This document shows positions 32,266-44,366 of a DNA stretch of 64,000 nt, one piece after another; the stretch's first letter is position 1; each line of letters starts with the position of its first letter. The translations under genes were made by a program, and so were the position numbers. Source of the stretch: Closterium sp. Naga37s-1 (taxonomy: Eukaryota > Streptophyta > Zygnematophyceae > Desmidiales > Closteriaceae). A model generated the notes under the pieces. It saw only the letters and a program-made list of their open reading frames with translations. It did no database searches and was not told the DNA's origin. The stretch lies in assembly GCA_947471745.1 (NCBI GenBank), contig CANJKZ010000263.1, forward strand, positions 1,842,501 to 1,906,500, written 5' to 3'.

Positions 32266-32475
32266 AAGGTAGCTGTGGACATAGCCGCTTATCACACAGC
32301 AGCAGCAGCAGCAGAACCAGGAAAAGCAGCAGGAGGAGCAGATACAGAAGCAGCCACTACAGGAACGATTGTCATTGTATCAGGGGAGCCAGAAATTTAT
32401 AATCGCGGTTTGAGCAGCAGCCAGAGCATTGTAAGGATGTTTTCTCTCAAAGGGAGTCATGTAGAGGACTGCTGA

Positions 32476-33639
32476 GTCCTGCCGCAGGCAGCTTTTTGAC
32501 ATGGGGGGTTGTGTTCTTATGGTAGTGTGCATTGGATGGTGACAGCTGGCTCAGATTGAACGGTTAGAGTGGATGCGTGACTAGGGGGGAGAATTGAAAA
32601 AAATAAAGGATTAGCTGAGGAAAGATGTGCGGGGGGGGTGTGGGAGGGAGGGGGGGGGGGGGGAAAGGGGGCTACTTTGGATTGCTATGGAATTAATGTT
32701 CATGCTTTGACTTACTTCTATTCTCGTTCTGAGATGACAGAAAGAAGGGATTCGTGAGCTCAGGTTGAGCAGGAGCAAGAAGAGGGGATGGAAGATGTTG
32801 TACTGCAAGGCGACTCAGGAACCATCTAGAGACAGGAACCATCCAAAGAAAGTGCCCATTTAAGGTGGGGTGCTGCGGTAGCAGGGTTGGAGATAACATG
32901 CCGTAATGCTTGTTTCAAATGAAAAGGGTTGTCGGAAATCATTCCTCCTGTTGCTTTTGTTCCTCCTCCTGCCTTGTTGTTCTCTTGTCCTTGCTGCCCT
33001 CACTCCAGCAATGCCCTAAGCTCCCTGGGCATCCTCCCTGTCTTCCTAGCACTATCCACTTAAAAGTACGGTATCCTCTCCCGTCTCAGCAGGGGGAGAG
33101 GCCTCTATGGGCCAGCTCGGCTGGCTCTCCCTTGTCACTACTCTGTGCCAAATGCTTGCGGGGTTTGGCTCCACCTGGATGGTTAGTGGTTGTTCGCTAG
33201 TCTCAATTACATATTGGTTGTGAAAACCAACACACAAGCAAAGAGCACCTCCTAGCCTAATGCTTAAGTAAATTATGGCGGTGGTCACCGTTCTGCTGCA
33301 ACGGTGCCTTCGCACAGCCAACGGATCCCATTCTCCCGCTTGATACTTTGAGTTATCCCTCTGCCTCGCTACAGTTCCAACATGTACTTCTTGATGTCCT
33401 GATTTTATAGTACTATATTTAAGTTGGAATTAAAAGCATGGCAAGGTTCGATTTTGTCCTAGGAATGTCATTGCTAAATAGAACAGAACGGTATGATAAA
33501 TTGCACCGAAACTGCAGAGGCATGGCCCGGTCACGGATTGTGGTTGTCAGATGCAAGAGAAGACAGACTTTGACCAGTCTCCACTCTAAACGCAACTTGG
33601 TGTTTCCTGCCCCGTGAGCCCCCACTAGCCTACCATCAC
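32476..33639. other. No gene recognised; 3' flank of NAC-1
   Basis: It contains a strong G-run region at 32623-32670. I see no credible coding frame, RNA gene or mobile-element end. Confidence 0.5.
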
Positions 33640-34687
33640 AACAAGGATGACGTGTGGCTTACTAGCGTTTCTTTCGTGGTGTCGAGCCGGTTTGTGCCTA
33701 ATCCACATCATCTGTGTAGCAGACAACCTGGGGGCTCACATAAGCGAGCGATTGCTCGGTATAGAAGAGAACCCTGAAGCATGCAGTATACCACTGCAAG
33801 AAAATGATAGCCACTCGCGCCATTTCCTCTCGCTTTGGGAGATGGGTTATGAGGGGAATTGCCTGCATCATGCGCCAAGAACGACGTCGATGTGGCGAAG
33901 TAAGTTGTGGCGCTTGGGGTACACACCACGGAAGGCGGGGTCTGATCACGGACATTGGTCTGTTGTCTGTGGTGATAACATGGTTAGGGAATTATGGGAG
34001 AACATATGTGGCTCATTCAAGTTAGGCCACAACTTGGAGCTGAACCTCGCCGAAATGCGTGACGTCACCCTGGAGTTTGGCAGCGGACCTGTGTCGCTGC
34101 GTCTGGTCGGGTACACAGACGCCAACTTAATCGGTAACAAGCAGGCGTGTAGTAGAACGAATGGCCACGTCTTTATCTTTGGTGGGGCCGCCGTCTCCTG
34201 GAAGAGTCAGCGCATCAAGTGCGTGACTCCATCGTCGACGGAGTCGAAGTATATCGCGGCTACGGAAACCTGCAAGGAATGTCTCCGCCTTCGCTTTCTC
34301 CTCACCGAGTTCCAGTTGCTCAACACTGGGATGCCGACTGTCTTGAACGTGGTCAACCAGTTGGCTATCGTGGTCGCCGAAGGCTCGGGGCTGAAGGGCA
34401 ACATCAAGCATATGGAGCAACGCGAAGTGTGGCTGCAGCAAATGGTCGAGCGCAAGAAGGTTATGCTGCAACACATCCTGACGAAGCGTGTTCTGGGCGG
34501 AACTCGTGTATGTGTGCCCAAGCGTGTGCTGGGCAGGGGAGTGTCAGAATGTTATTATTGTCTAGCCTGCAGTGGGGTACTCCATAGTGAGTACAGCCCA
34601 ATTAGGGTTTGCTATATATATCCAACTGCTTGCTAGTGAAATCCCCCCTCCTTTCTTCATTCTTACTTTCTACTACTGGTTCTGACA
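33640..34687 (+). mobile_element. Ty1/copia fossil: RNase H remnant and short 3' LTR
   Basis: An RNase H-like stretch at about 34080-34500 belongs to the same family as the fossil at 47805-52560. It is followed by a 146-bp LTR at 34542-34687 whose ends form a perfect 8-bp inverted repeat (TGTCAGAA and TTCTGACA). The element is broken and only its 3' part is recognised. It is old. Confidence 0.75.
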
Positions 34688-34689
34688 TA

Positions 34690-35990
34690 TAGTGTTGACA
34701 AGAAATAGTATTTCCCTCATTTGGGCAAAGCCGACCTCGCAGTCGTGTGTTCAGCCGGCAGCCTGCAGTGGTCGACGTCAACTTTGGGAAGGTAGTCGAC
34801 AGAGGACGTCAAACTCCTCTATGGGACCACTGTGAAGTCAGCGGACAGCTTCGGCCTAGGCGGTCAGTTCGTCGACCTACGAGCCATGGCCAACTACCAG
34901 GTCGGCGCCAACTTTGGGGCTTCATTGGTCAACCAAGTAACCAGGGCGACGAAGTTCTGCAGGTGCGCGAACATTGTCCTGGATGCTTTGGCGAAGTCGG
35001 CCTGCGGCCTGATATCCCAAGGTTGATGTGGTGCATCGGGCGCAACTGACGGCACATGGCCGATTTGGGATCCGCGTGATGCGTGTGACGGTGCACGATG
35101 CGCTCGATCGTCAACCTGCGTGCGTGCACATGTGGGTGCAACGCTGGCAGGCCGCCCTAATTCAGCGTTGGCAAGCCGCCTCAGTGCAATGCTGGCAGAT
35201 CACCGCCTTGCAGTGATGTCAAGCTACCTTTAAGGTGCGTTGTCACGCCGCCGACTTGCCATGCTGGCGGGCTGCCCTCGTGCTCAGCTGGAAGTCGACC
35301 TGCTTGCTTGTTAGGCTTGTTATGTCCCAGATGTAGTCACATTTTGCCATTGCTATTGTATCATTGTGATCCCAATTTTTGCTACTCAAACTCTTGCTAA
35401 TGTGTCCTGTAAAAGCGCAAGTAGAGGGAATATGAGCAAAGCTACCGTCATCGCCCGGATATAAGACATTGTTGAATAGAAGACTGGGGTTGTCTTTAAA
35501 ACTGGTGTTTCATATAAATGGATGTTCTCGATTATAAGATACCTATGTGCGTGTACGTGTAAAGACATATGTGTCTTATAATCGAAATTGCAGTATACTA
35601 TAGTGAAAAATGAAATACCGCGTACATTTTTACCCTTCCGAAACGTGGATTCTGCCACGTGCTGACTCAAGTATTACAAAATTTGCCTTTGCAGGCATCC
35701 TCCATGACGTGCCGTCTTGAACAATGGTTGCCAAAATAAGAACCTTTGCAACATTCACACTCATTATGAGGAACTCATTTCAAGATGTGTGAAAATTATT
35801 TGAAGTATTTAAAATGTTTCCACTTATAAGACTTTAAGACATCCAAAACCTCCCCCAATACAAGACAGCCCTCTAGTGTATAAGATAAGACATGCATGTC
35901 TTATATCCGGGCGATGACGGTACGATTATACGTACCGTACCACCCGTGCCTTCCCACGTAGTTCAGCTACCCCAGTGTAGAGTCACTCTC
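34690..35990 (+). mobile_element. Leader-like remnant of the same copia family, split by a MITE
   Basis: 34690-35440 plus 35921-35990 corresponds to the leader of the fossil at about 47805-48830: shared TTGGGCAAAGCCGAC, a CGTTGGCAAGCCGCC-type repeat, AAAGCGCAAGTAGAG, and CCGTGCCTTCCCA near the end. No coding part is recognised. The remnant is old. Confidence 0.65.
35443..35920. mobile_element. Pogo/Tc1-like MITE, 478 bp
   Basis: Perfect 24-bp inverted ends (CCGTCATCGCCCGGATATAA... at 35443-35466 and its complement at 35897-35920) are flanked by TA on both sides. The related region near 48755-48780 has no such insert. No transposase is encoded. TA target and TIR style point to the Tc1/mariner-pogo superfamily. 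Confidence 0.85.
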
Positions 35991-36230
35991 CGCACCCACC
36001 TCCCAGGCCTCCTCCCCCCCCGCCCCCCCTCTCCCCCTTCCCCAAGCCCACCCAAGGTTGTCTAAAAGGCCCCACTTCAAATGCTACTTACATTTGCAAA
36101 GCCCTCTTTGCCCAGGTGTTTGCTACTAGACTCGGACCTGGCAGAAACGTTCCTGGCCGGTCCACGGACAACTCCCGCTGATTATCAAGTCAAGTTAAGT
36201 GGCTTGTGAGCAGAGTCAAACAACACTCGC
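35991..36230 (+). pseudogene. Third, weak remnant of the lectin last-exon end
   Basis: CCTCCCAGGCCTCCTCCCCC through CAAGCCCACCCAAGGTTGTC (to about 36063) matches the end of the Pro-rich exon at 20640-20653 and its copy near 23740. Weaker similarity continues through the 3' flank (ACATTTGCAAAG against CCATTGGCAAAG). No usable frame remains. Confidence 0.7.
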
Positions 36231-37005
<775 letters not shown>

Positions 37006-37192
37006 TTTTATTACACACATCCGTATTCAGCTAATCCTATGTATTGTATCCGGCCGATTAATGGAAGGAGGGAGGTATTGACCGCACTTTTCTGGAATCG
37101 AAGTATAGTACCCACCTTGTCAGACGTTGACCCCCCTTGCCGTTAGATCTGAGCCAGCTGTCACAACCCCAGGAAATGCACCCATTTATGGA

Positions 37193-37243
37193 ACAGCTGC
37201 TTGTAGCAAGACTCAGCAGTCTTCGTTATGACTCCTTTTGAGA
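37193..37243 (-). repeat. Copy of the 3' end of NAC-2 in its downstream flank
   Basis: ACAGCTGCTTG.AGCAAGACTC...GACTCCTTTTG occurs at 37193-37243 and again at 37310-37355, where it covers the stop region of NAC-2 and its flank. The spacing is 117 bp. Confidence 0.8.
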
Positions 37244-37330
37244 CAAGCCGGTTATTTAGAAATTTCAGCAACCAACCCAACTAGCTCCACGGAACATACC
37301 CGCCCATACAACAGCTGCTTGCAGCAAGAC

Positions 37331-40300
37331 TCAACAGTCCTCTTCACGACTCCTTTTGGGAGAGAGCATCCTTCCAAGGCCCTGGCTGCTGCCCAATCCA
37401 TGATTCCCCATCGGAGTCTCCCTTGCTGCACTGACAATCCTGCCTGCAGTGACTACCTCTGCACCTTCTCTAGCTGCTGCTTCTCCTGATTCTGCCGCTG
37501 GTGCCGCTGCTTTTGCTGCTGCACCTGCTGCTTCTGCTGCCGCCGCCGCTGCTGCCGCCCCTGCTGCTGCTGCCCCTGATGCTGCTGCTCCTGCTGCTGC
37601 TGGTAATCCTCCAGATTCTTCAGCTGCTCCTCCTGTCTGTGGCCGGCCTCCTGTCCCTACCACTGCTCGTGCTGGGAAGAATGGTTCTGGCAGCAGCAAA
37701 GTCTCATGCCCCTTAGACCACGTGCCATCACTGCCACCAGTGGTATTGGTAGTGGGATACGCAGCCATGGCAGCAGCAGTCCCCTCCTCTGATGCAAATG
37801 AGACTCCAGACCCATTACACATTGGCGTGAACACAGAAAATCTCTGTCCCAATGATGGTCCCAGTGCTACGGATGGTGCCGGTCCTGTGAATAATCCCAC
37901 TTGTTCACCTGCAGTTGTGTCGCCAGCACGCGTCAGATTGGAGGTGCTATGGTTATCATTGCTGCTGTTTTGACCGTCGCTGGGTGGAACACCAGAGTCA
38001 ACGGGGAGCGCGGCGCGGCAGTCTATGCTGGTACTGGAGTGGTGGCTGAACCCACTGACCATGCTGCTGCTGATTTCCATGTTGTCGTCCTCATCCACAT
38101 CTAGTAGAAGTGCCTCCAGCTCCTCTAGTTCCATCCCATGTACCGACGTCATCATATCATCTCCTCCTTCTCCTCCTTCCACTCCCCCTCCTTCTCTTAC
38201 TCTCATAGCTGCAACTCCCAACCCTACTGTCTCCACCACTGCACCGGTTGGTTCTATCCCTCCTGCTGCATCTCCCTCTGCTGTCACTGCCATTCCTGAA
38301 CCAGCTGCTGCTACCCCTGTTGCTACTACCCCTGCTGCTTCTATCCCTACTGCTGCAACTCCTGCTGCTGCGACTCCTGCTGCTCCAACTCTCACACCTG
38401 CTGTCAAGCTGTCTTCTCCATGATCCATCCCCAAACCATGTGCTCCTGCGCCCCAGCTGCTGCTACGGGTCATTCCCTCCAAGCCACCCCACTGTCCCAT
38501 CCTCTCTCCTTCCACCTCTTCTCCAGCCACCTCCGTTTCTCTGATCTCCCACACACTGGCATGCAGCAGGTCGCTAAAATACCTCCCATACAACCTTCCC
38601 TGTCCCTCCAGCTCTTCATGCATCGACTGGGATTGGTGATACTCTAGGCTGTGGGAGGTGCGAAAGGGCGTTTCATACTGGTTGATGCCTTCACTGGGAG
38701 CCTGCAGTGGTAGAGAGACAACGGGACAAGAAACGCTTCTCTGCCATGGAAGATCAGGACTGATTCCTTGCTGCTGAGGCATGTGCTCCTGAGCCCTTAG
38801 CCATGGGTAATCAGCCCTGGGCTCGTCCCCATGGTCTTGCTTGCATTCGGAGTGTTCTTCTACTGTAGGCTGTTGCTGGTTTGGCTGATCTGGACTAAGT
38901 CTCTGCTGCTGAAGTGTTTGATGCTGGTGGAATTCAGCATGCTGCTGCTGCTGCTGCTGACGTTGCCTCTCCTCCTCCTGCTGCTGGCGTTGCTGGTCCT
39001 GGTCCCCAGGTTTTCCCCCTTGCTGTCCTTTGTGCCTTTTCCCCCGCGGGGGTGCTGTTGAGGGTGCTACAGAGGGCGATGCGGCTGCATGTAAGGATGC
39101 ATCGAATGAATGAGCACGTGCTATCCTCAGAGACATCGCTGCTGTGCTGTCCTGAAACCCTCCAGACTCAACTCTGCGAGCTGCAGAAGCTACCTCAGGA
39201 GAAGCAGAAGGCGCAGCACCTGTTGGGACCACACCAGGTCCTGACCCTCCCAAGGGTTGGGGTTCACTTGCAACCAAATGAGCCACAGTGGCAGTGGCAG
39301 TGGAAGCAGCAGCAGCAGGGGGAGGAACAGTAGGAGCAGTGGCGGCAGCGGCACTGGAAGCGGCCTTAGGGGAAGTTGTGGTAGCAGGTGTGGTGCTGGT
39401 GACCTGAGTTCGCAAGAGGGAGTTGAGAATGTCAGCTAGCTCTTGCAGATCCTCCACACGGATATCTGGATCTGCTGACCTGTCACCTCCTTCACCTGAA
39501 CCAGCAGCACCAGCAGTACCAGCAGCAGCTGCAGCAGCCGTATTATCAGGAGCAGCAGGAGAAGCTGCACCAGTCGGCCCTTCTTGCTGTAGGTCCCTCT
39601 GATGCTGGGGAGTGGTTATCTGCTGCTCCTGCCTGCTTGTCAGCCTCTGCCAGTTCGTTTTCTTCTTTCTGGTCGCTTGTTTATGTTCCACGTGCCAACG
39701 TACCTGCTCTTGATCACCCTTCTCCTGCACCTTCTGCCCGTCCTCTTCGCTACTGTCCAGTTATACCCTCCAGTCCAGTTTTTTCGCCATTTCCCGCTTC
39801 TTCTGCTCCTTTCGCATCTGCTGCTCCTCTTCCGTTTGCTGCTGCTCTCCCATTCCATCCCCGCCATCCACACCACCATCACTCCTGCCGCTTACAGGTG
39901 GTTTTAATTCAGACAGATAGTGCTTGAAAGATGGCAAGTTCTCTGGGCAGAACGGGCCCTTCAACAACACCCCTGCTTGTCTGCTGCCTTTCTGCTGCTT
40001 GTCTGCTGAGCTGCTGCCTTCCCTATCTGCTCCCACTGCTGCTCCTGCTCCTTCTACCTCCATTGGTACTGCTTCGACTGCTGATGCCTCTGATGCTCCT
40101 GTTTTTGCCACCTTTGCCACTATTGATGCGTCTTCCTCCGCCGAAACCACAGGCATCGTTGCACCTACAGCTGGTGCTAGGCTTGCCACATCACTGCTCT
40201 GCACATCCACAGGCATTGCGCACCAAGATGAGTTCTGGGACAGGGTGGTTGGGGAGTTATTCTGAGGAGAATCTTGTGAGGGTGAATCACCTCTTAAGTG

Positions 40301-42317
40301 CAGGCCATGCACTGATAAACCCGCATGGTACCCTGCCACTGGTGCCTCTTCGTCCCTCTCTTGTTTTCCTTTTGATGAAGGAGACCCACACTGCTGCTGC
40401 ATCACCATCGTCTGCTGTTCTACCATCTCATTCCGTGACACCACCGCTTTTGCTACCACAGCTTGCTTTGCCACCATCACTTCTTCCTCCTCTGTCAGGG
40501 AGCTTCGCTTTAGCACCCGCACAACCACCCATGACGTCGTGCCAATCCTTCGATCGCTGCCAGGTTCGGTTCTTGGACTATTGGCTTTGGGGCTGCTGCT
40601 ACTGCTCCTGCCCAAGCCACCAACTACATCACCTCCTGCACCAGTGTCTGTATGTGTCGCTTCGTGTGTTCTGCTGCCGGTCCGGCCTATGGCAGTGCCA
40701 CCAGCGACAACCACACCAGGTGTGGTGCTATGTGTAGCGACTGCTGCTTGGTCTGATTCGCTCACTGCAGCTGTAGCTCGTGCTACGTCTGTAGCAGCAG
40801 GTCCAGCTTCAGGCGAATCCTCTGCCAGCCGGTACTCGTGCATGACCCAGTCAGTCTTGTCCCCTCCTGGCGCTCGTCCCCTGTTGACCACACCAGCAAA
40901 ATTACAAAAAAAACAAAAACAAAAACAAAACAAAAAAAAGATTCGGACGACTTGCCAGATGAAGATTGATTCAGCCACTCAAGCATTGTCCAAAGACCCG
41001 AACATTTCTTTCTAAGCCAGAACAAGCAATCCAACAACAAACTTAACAAACAGCAAGCTGACCAAGACTCAAACAAACAACCCGGACACCTGACACCTAC
41101 ATAAAGGCAGGGGGGTTGCTGATGCCTGAGAGGCGGAGATCAAGATGCTGGAGGAACTCACATATAAAAGACATGAGTCTTTTTTATTCCCGCCCTGACT
41201 GTCTGCTCCCTTTTGCCTTCACTATCAACGCTGCTGCCTGTGAAGCGCACGTGCACTGGTCTGTCCTTCCCAGTGGCCTTCCAGTACCCAGCAGATGTGG
41301 CACGGTTGGATCGAGACCCTGATGGGTACTTGAGGTCACGGGATGTGAAAAAGAACCACTCGCCGTCACCAGGAATAGGGCATTTTGCCCTGGCTGGGAG
41401 TGGAGGAGAGGGAGAGAAAAGAGAGGAAGATAATCGATGAGGTCGCGGAATGTGACTAGGAACCACTCGCTGTCTCCAGAAATAGGGAATGTCTCTCTGG
41501 CTCTGGGTGGTGCAGAGGGAGAGAGGAGAGTGGGTTGAGTGAGGAGTGAGTGGTGCAGCAAAGAAAGAATCACTTGCCACCTGGTACAGGGCAAGGTGGG
41601 CGTGGAAGAGGAAATGACGTGATGGAGAGAGAGGACTCCTGGGGATGCAACGAAGCGCAACTTGTTTTCAACGTTTGGGTATGTTCGAAGTAACGCTGTG
41701 GATGGAGCTAAAGATGAGATGGGCATAGGGGAAGGGGTACTTGAGTGTTGTTGGGGGAAGAGGGGGTCCTGTCAAGCAAAGAGGTCCAGATTTTGTCTGC
41801 GCTGTGGGGCCTGATTTTCTCTGCCTGATATTGAAGGGGAGATGAGATGAGGAGGAGCTTTGCGTCTGCACCAAATTGCTGACAGCTGCATTGGGGCTTG
41901 TCCCTGGATTCGACCACTGAATTGGGAGAGAGAATTGAAAGGGGATGAGTGGCACTTCAGGTGGCCCGGTGGTACTCGGAAGTACCCACACAGGGGGAAT
42001 GTAATGTGAAGTTCCAGAAGGTGGGAGGGGAGGAGGGGGGTTGTCTGGGGTCTGGGAAGAGATAAAACACTAAAAAGGCCGACGATGGCAGTACCTGGCA
42101 GTTCCCAAGGCTCGAACTTGTACATATCAACGTCGCCAATTGCATTCCATGCAATGGGAAGGCCCTCCACGCGCCGCCTGAGGTAGTAACACAGCAGCTC
42201 CTCGTCCGTCGGCCGGAATCTAAATCCTGGCGGAAAACCCTCTCCAAGAACACAACGAGGGCAGTTGTTACTAGTAGTACTAGTAACAGCAGTGGTGATA
42301 TCCATTGAAGTGCGCAT
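37331..42317 (-). CDS. NAC-2: NAC-domain transcription factor with one in-frame stop
   Basis: Exon 1 runs 42317-42095, exon 2 41393-41162 (232 nt) and exon 3 40880-37331; phases 1 and 2 match and the total is 1335 codons. Exon 1 holds subdomains A-C start ([25 protein letters not shown]), exon 2 subdomain D ([15 protein letters not shown]), exon 3 subdomain E ([12 protein letters not shown]). An Ala/Gln-rich C-terminal region follows, with [14 protein letters not shown], the acidic [16 protein letters not shown] and a basic C-terminus ([10 protein letters not shown]). NAC proteins bind DNA as dimers in the nucleus, and acidic/Gln-rich tails often act in transcription. Codon 525 is TAA (39763-39761) where NAC-1 has GAA; the frame continues open for 809 codons after it. 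Either a recent nonsense mutation, a truncated protein that keeps the whole NAC domain, or a sequencing error. A start at 42305 (MDITT) is also possible. Confidence 0.82.
41428..41597 (-). repeat. Truncated copies of the start of NAC-2 exon 2
   Basis: Upstream of the true exon 2 (starting 41393 on the minus strand), its first part is repeated at about 41510-41440 (CCTATTTCTGGAGACAGCGAG) and 41597-41560. The CCTATT mark is offset by 107 bp in the first copy. The copies end before the GYWKATGKD part. Confidence 0.82.
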
Positions 42318-43154
42318 TGCTTTCAGAAAAACAACGACTTTTGAAATTCGTCCAATTATGCAGCATAATATTGGTGACTACTCAAATGATAACCCAATTT
42401 CGAGAGTATGAGCGCACTTGGGCGGCAAGTTCCGCGCGGATACTTTGGCCTTAGTAGAATCACTGAGCATCCGCGGAGAGGTCACACTGGGGAAGGAAGC
42501 ATGCACAATGGTTCTGCAAAGGTGGCCTCCTTCAGGGTTTGGGTTGGGTTAGGCCGGTTTGGGTTAGCTAGGGTTGGGTTTAGCTGGGTTGGGCTGGGCT
42601 GGGTTGGGCTCGATATACCAAACTACAGATGATGCTCGCGAAACCGCTTGTCTTTTTCAATCGCACTTACATTCGACACTCCAACTGGTCGGGGTTTACA
42701 GGCAATGGCCCAATCGTTACAGGCCCGCGCGCAATACACTGCTACGACACTCACTACTGTGATATGTAAAATTGCAGAAACGTTACGAAGCTTTCGGAAA
42801 ACAAACAAGCGTAGCTACTCATTTATCATAGACACAACCTGAAGCCAAATTTGTCCATGAAAAACACCCTGCCCAGGTGAGGCTTATTTGGCCAAACAAT
42901 TTGGCCCCCTGAAAGAGCATCAGGTGTAGACAGCTTCACCAAATGCACGTACGGTCCTACTGTATATGGCTCACTCGCATGTTCTGGACTGTACTGTACA
43001 GTAATCCCCTCCCCCCACAACCGCCCACACCCCCCACCCCTCCCCCACGCTCCCCCGATCTACAGTTCAGCCTTGTGCTGTAGTACTGTGCACTCTCGGT
43101 TTGCATGCGATTGGCTGTTGGTGGCTGGTTGGCTGGCTGGCGGGCTCGGCCGCC
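42318..43154. other. 5' flank of NAC-2, no other gene recognised
   Basis: It includes a GGGTT-rich stretch (42533-42610) and otherwise plain sequence. It separates the NAC-2 start from the conserved block at 43155-43225 and is the likely promoter/5' UTR region. Confidence 0.5.
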
Positions 43155-43225
43155 TCCCAAGCTCGCGTTTCTCACATGGCACGAAGGTCCCATGCTGCCA
43201 GTTTCCGTACTTCTGATTGGTGGAT
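43155..43225 (-). promoter_or_regulatory. Conserved 5' block of the NAC family, copy upstream of NAC-2
   Basis: On the minus strand it reads CCAATCAGAAGTACGG, then GCATGGGACCTTCGTGCCAT (43195-43176), then GAGAAACGCGAGCTTGG. It corresponds to 59440-59525 for NAC-3 and 26184-26237 for NAC-1. A CCAAT box precedes it in NAC-2 and NAC-3. An ATG in the block opens a frame starting MGPSCHV in both. It lies about 860 bp before the NAC-2 start codon. Confidence 0.65.
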
Positions 43226-44366
43226 ATTAAAACTAGATCAGTAACAGCAGGCGAGCTCCGTTGACCCGAAGCTGCGCTTTGCCGCCGCCGGACCACGGCA
43301 GCTTCCTCCCTGGTGTACGAAGCGGCAAAGGCTGCGGCAAATGTCACCCTAAACGCCTTGTTGTCCGTTCCCCCAAATCCCGACACTTCACAGCTAGTTG
43401 TCCGTCATCTTTTTGTCCGTCACCAAGCATGACCGCATCGTGAAATATAAAATGTTTGAAAATGAGGGATACCATAAAGGTCACCCTCGTGGGGTACCCC
43501 TTTGTTTTAGAAAAAATCACTCGTTTTGCTATGCTCCCGACAAGCAGGAGGACAGAAACAGCTGCCACTCGGATGATGGTACGGAACAAAGCACTTAGTC
43601 AATCAGATGCTGGACTTGGAAATTAACGAGAACTCTGTATGGTTCGCATTTTTTAGTCTGCAGCATCAGGTCAGAAAAGTACAGAAAGTGGGCTCAAATT
43701 CTACATTGATCTGCCAGAGTGTTCTGCGCAATCCCTGAAGTCTGGACCATGCCTGTCGCTACAAGGGAATTCGTCCTGTATAGCCCTCTGAAGTTCTGTA
43801 TCGGGTTCATCTTAGAATCTTCAAGCGTTGGCTCAACTGGCTCCACCTGGAACTAACGTATACTTTCCAAAAAACCGACCCCAAGGCCCCTACTTTCCCT
43901 GGTTATTCCTTCCATGGCTTAGTTCAAACTACCCAATCCCCACGGCAGCTTTCGGGACTCCCCAAACTGTTTAAGTTTAATGGTCAAAACCGTGACACTC
44001 AAAATGTTCCCTGAGAGTCGCGACAACCGGTGCATGTGGAAGGTCAAGGTTCGATCCAAGCGCTGAACCAAGTTGATACATCGAAGGTCATGGGTTCGAA
44101 TCTGGCTGGAGGCAACAAATATGTCATACTCTATAACTAAAGCTGTGTTCAACTTGAATAGGTTATCTATATTTATAATAATTGTATATACAGTTATTTA
44201 TAGGACCACACCAAAATGAATACATAACTATACTGATAATTGTTATGAAAATCTTTTTGAGCACAATATTACTAGAAAAAGGGGAACACTTTAAGCGCTA
44301 CCATTTGAAGATTGTTTTCTTATACTTATGAACTGTACATAAATATGGTCTAATTTGAGTTGACTC
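43226..44366. other. No gene recognised
   Basis: The first 150 bp remain similar to the NAC-3 flank (TTCCTCCCTGGTGTACGAA against TTCCTCCCTCGTACGAA). The rest has no credible frame. Two GTTCGA motifs near 44047 and 44094 do not fold as tRNA arms. Confidence 0.45.

Larger units (their letters stand above)
27831..32475 (+). pseudogene. NAC-1: degraded NAC transcription-factor paralogue, first exon absent
   Basis: Exon 2 (27831-28062, 232 nt) encodes NAC subdomain D ([21 protein letters not shown]). Exon 3 begins at 28378 with subdomain E ([18 protein letters not shown]) and runs into a long Ala/Gln-rich C-terminal region. Segments shared with NAC-2 and NAC-3 include a [19 protein letters not shown] helix, PSFKHYL, a PWQRSVSCP block and the acidic [16 protein letters not shown]. 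No exon with the N-terminal subdomains A-C is found upstream. The exon 3 frame stops at 32149 after a duplication near 32049-32265; the ancestral C-terminus (FASEK... to GLSSSQ...EDC, 32475) continues in another frame. Residues at the end of exon 2 also depart from the paralogues (VIAVLKRTHVFY against [12 protein letters not shown]). DNA binding is therefore unlikely, and a pseudogene is the best reading. Confidence 0.78.

Noticed and set aside
42533-42612. GGGTT-rich stretch as interstitial telomere repeat
   Set aside because: Units are irregular (GGGTT, GGGCT, GGTTTGGG) and do not match TTTAGGG in tandem.
44040-44110. Two GTTCGA motifs resembling tRNA B-boxes
   Set aside because: Flanking bases do not form a T-arm or acceptor stem, and no A-box lies at the right distance; at most a decayed SINE.
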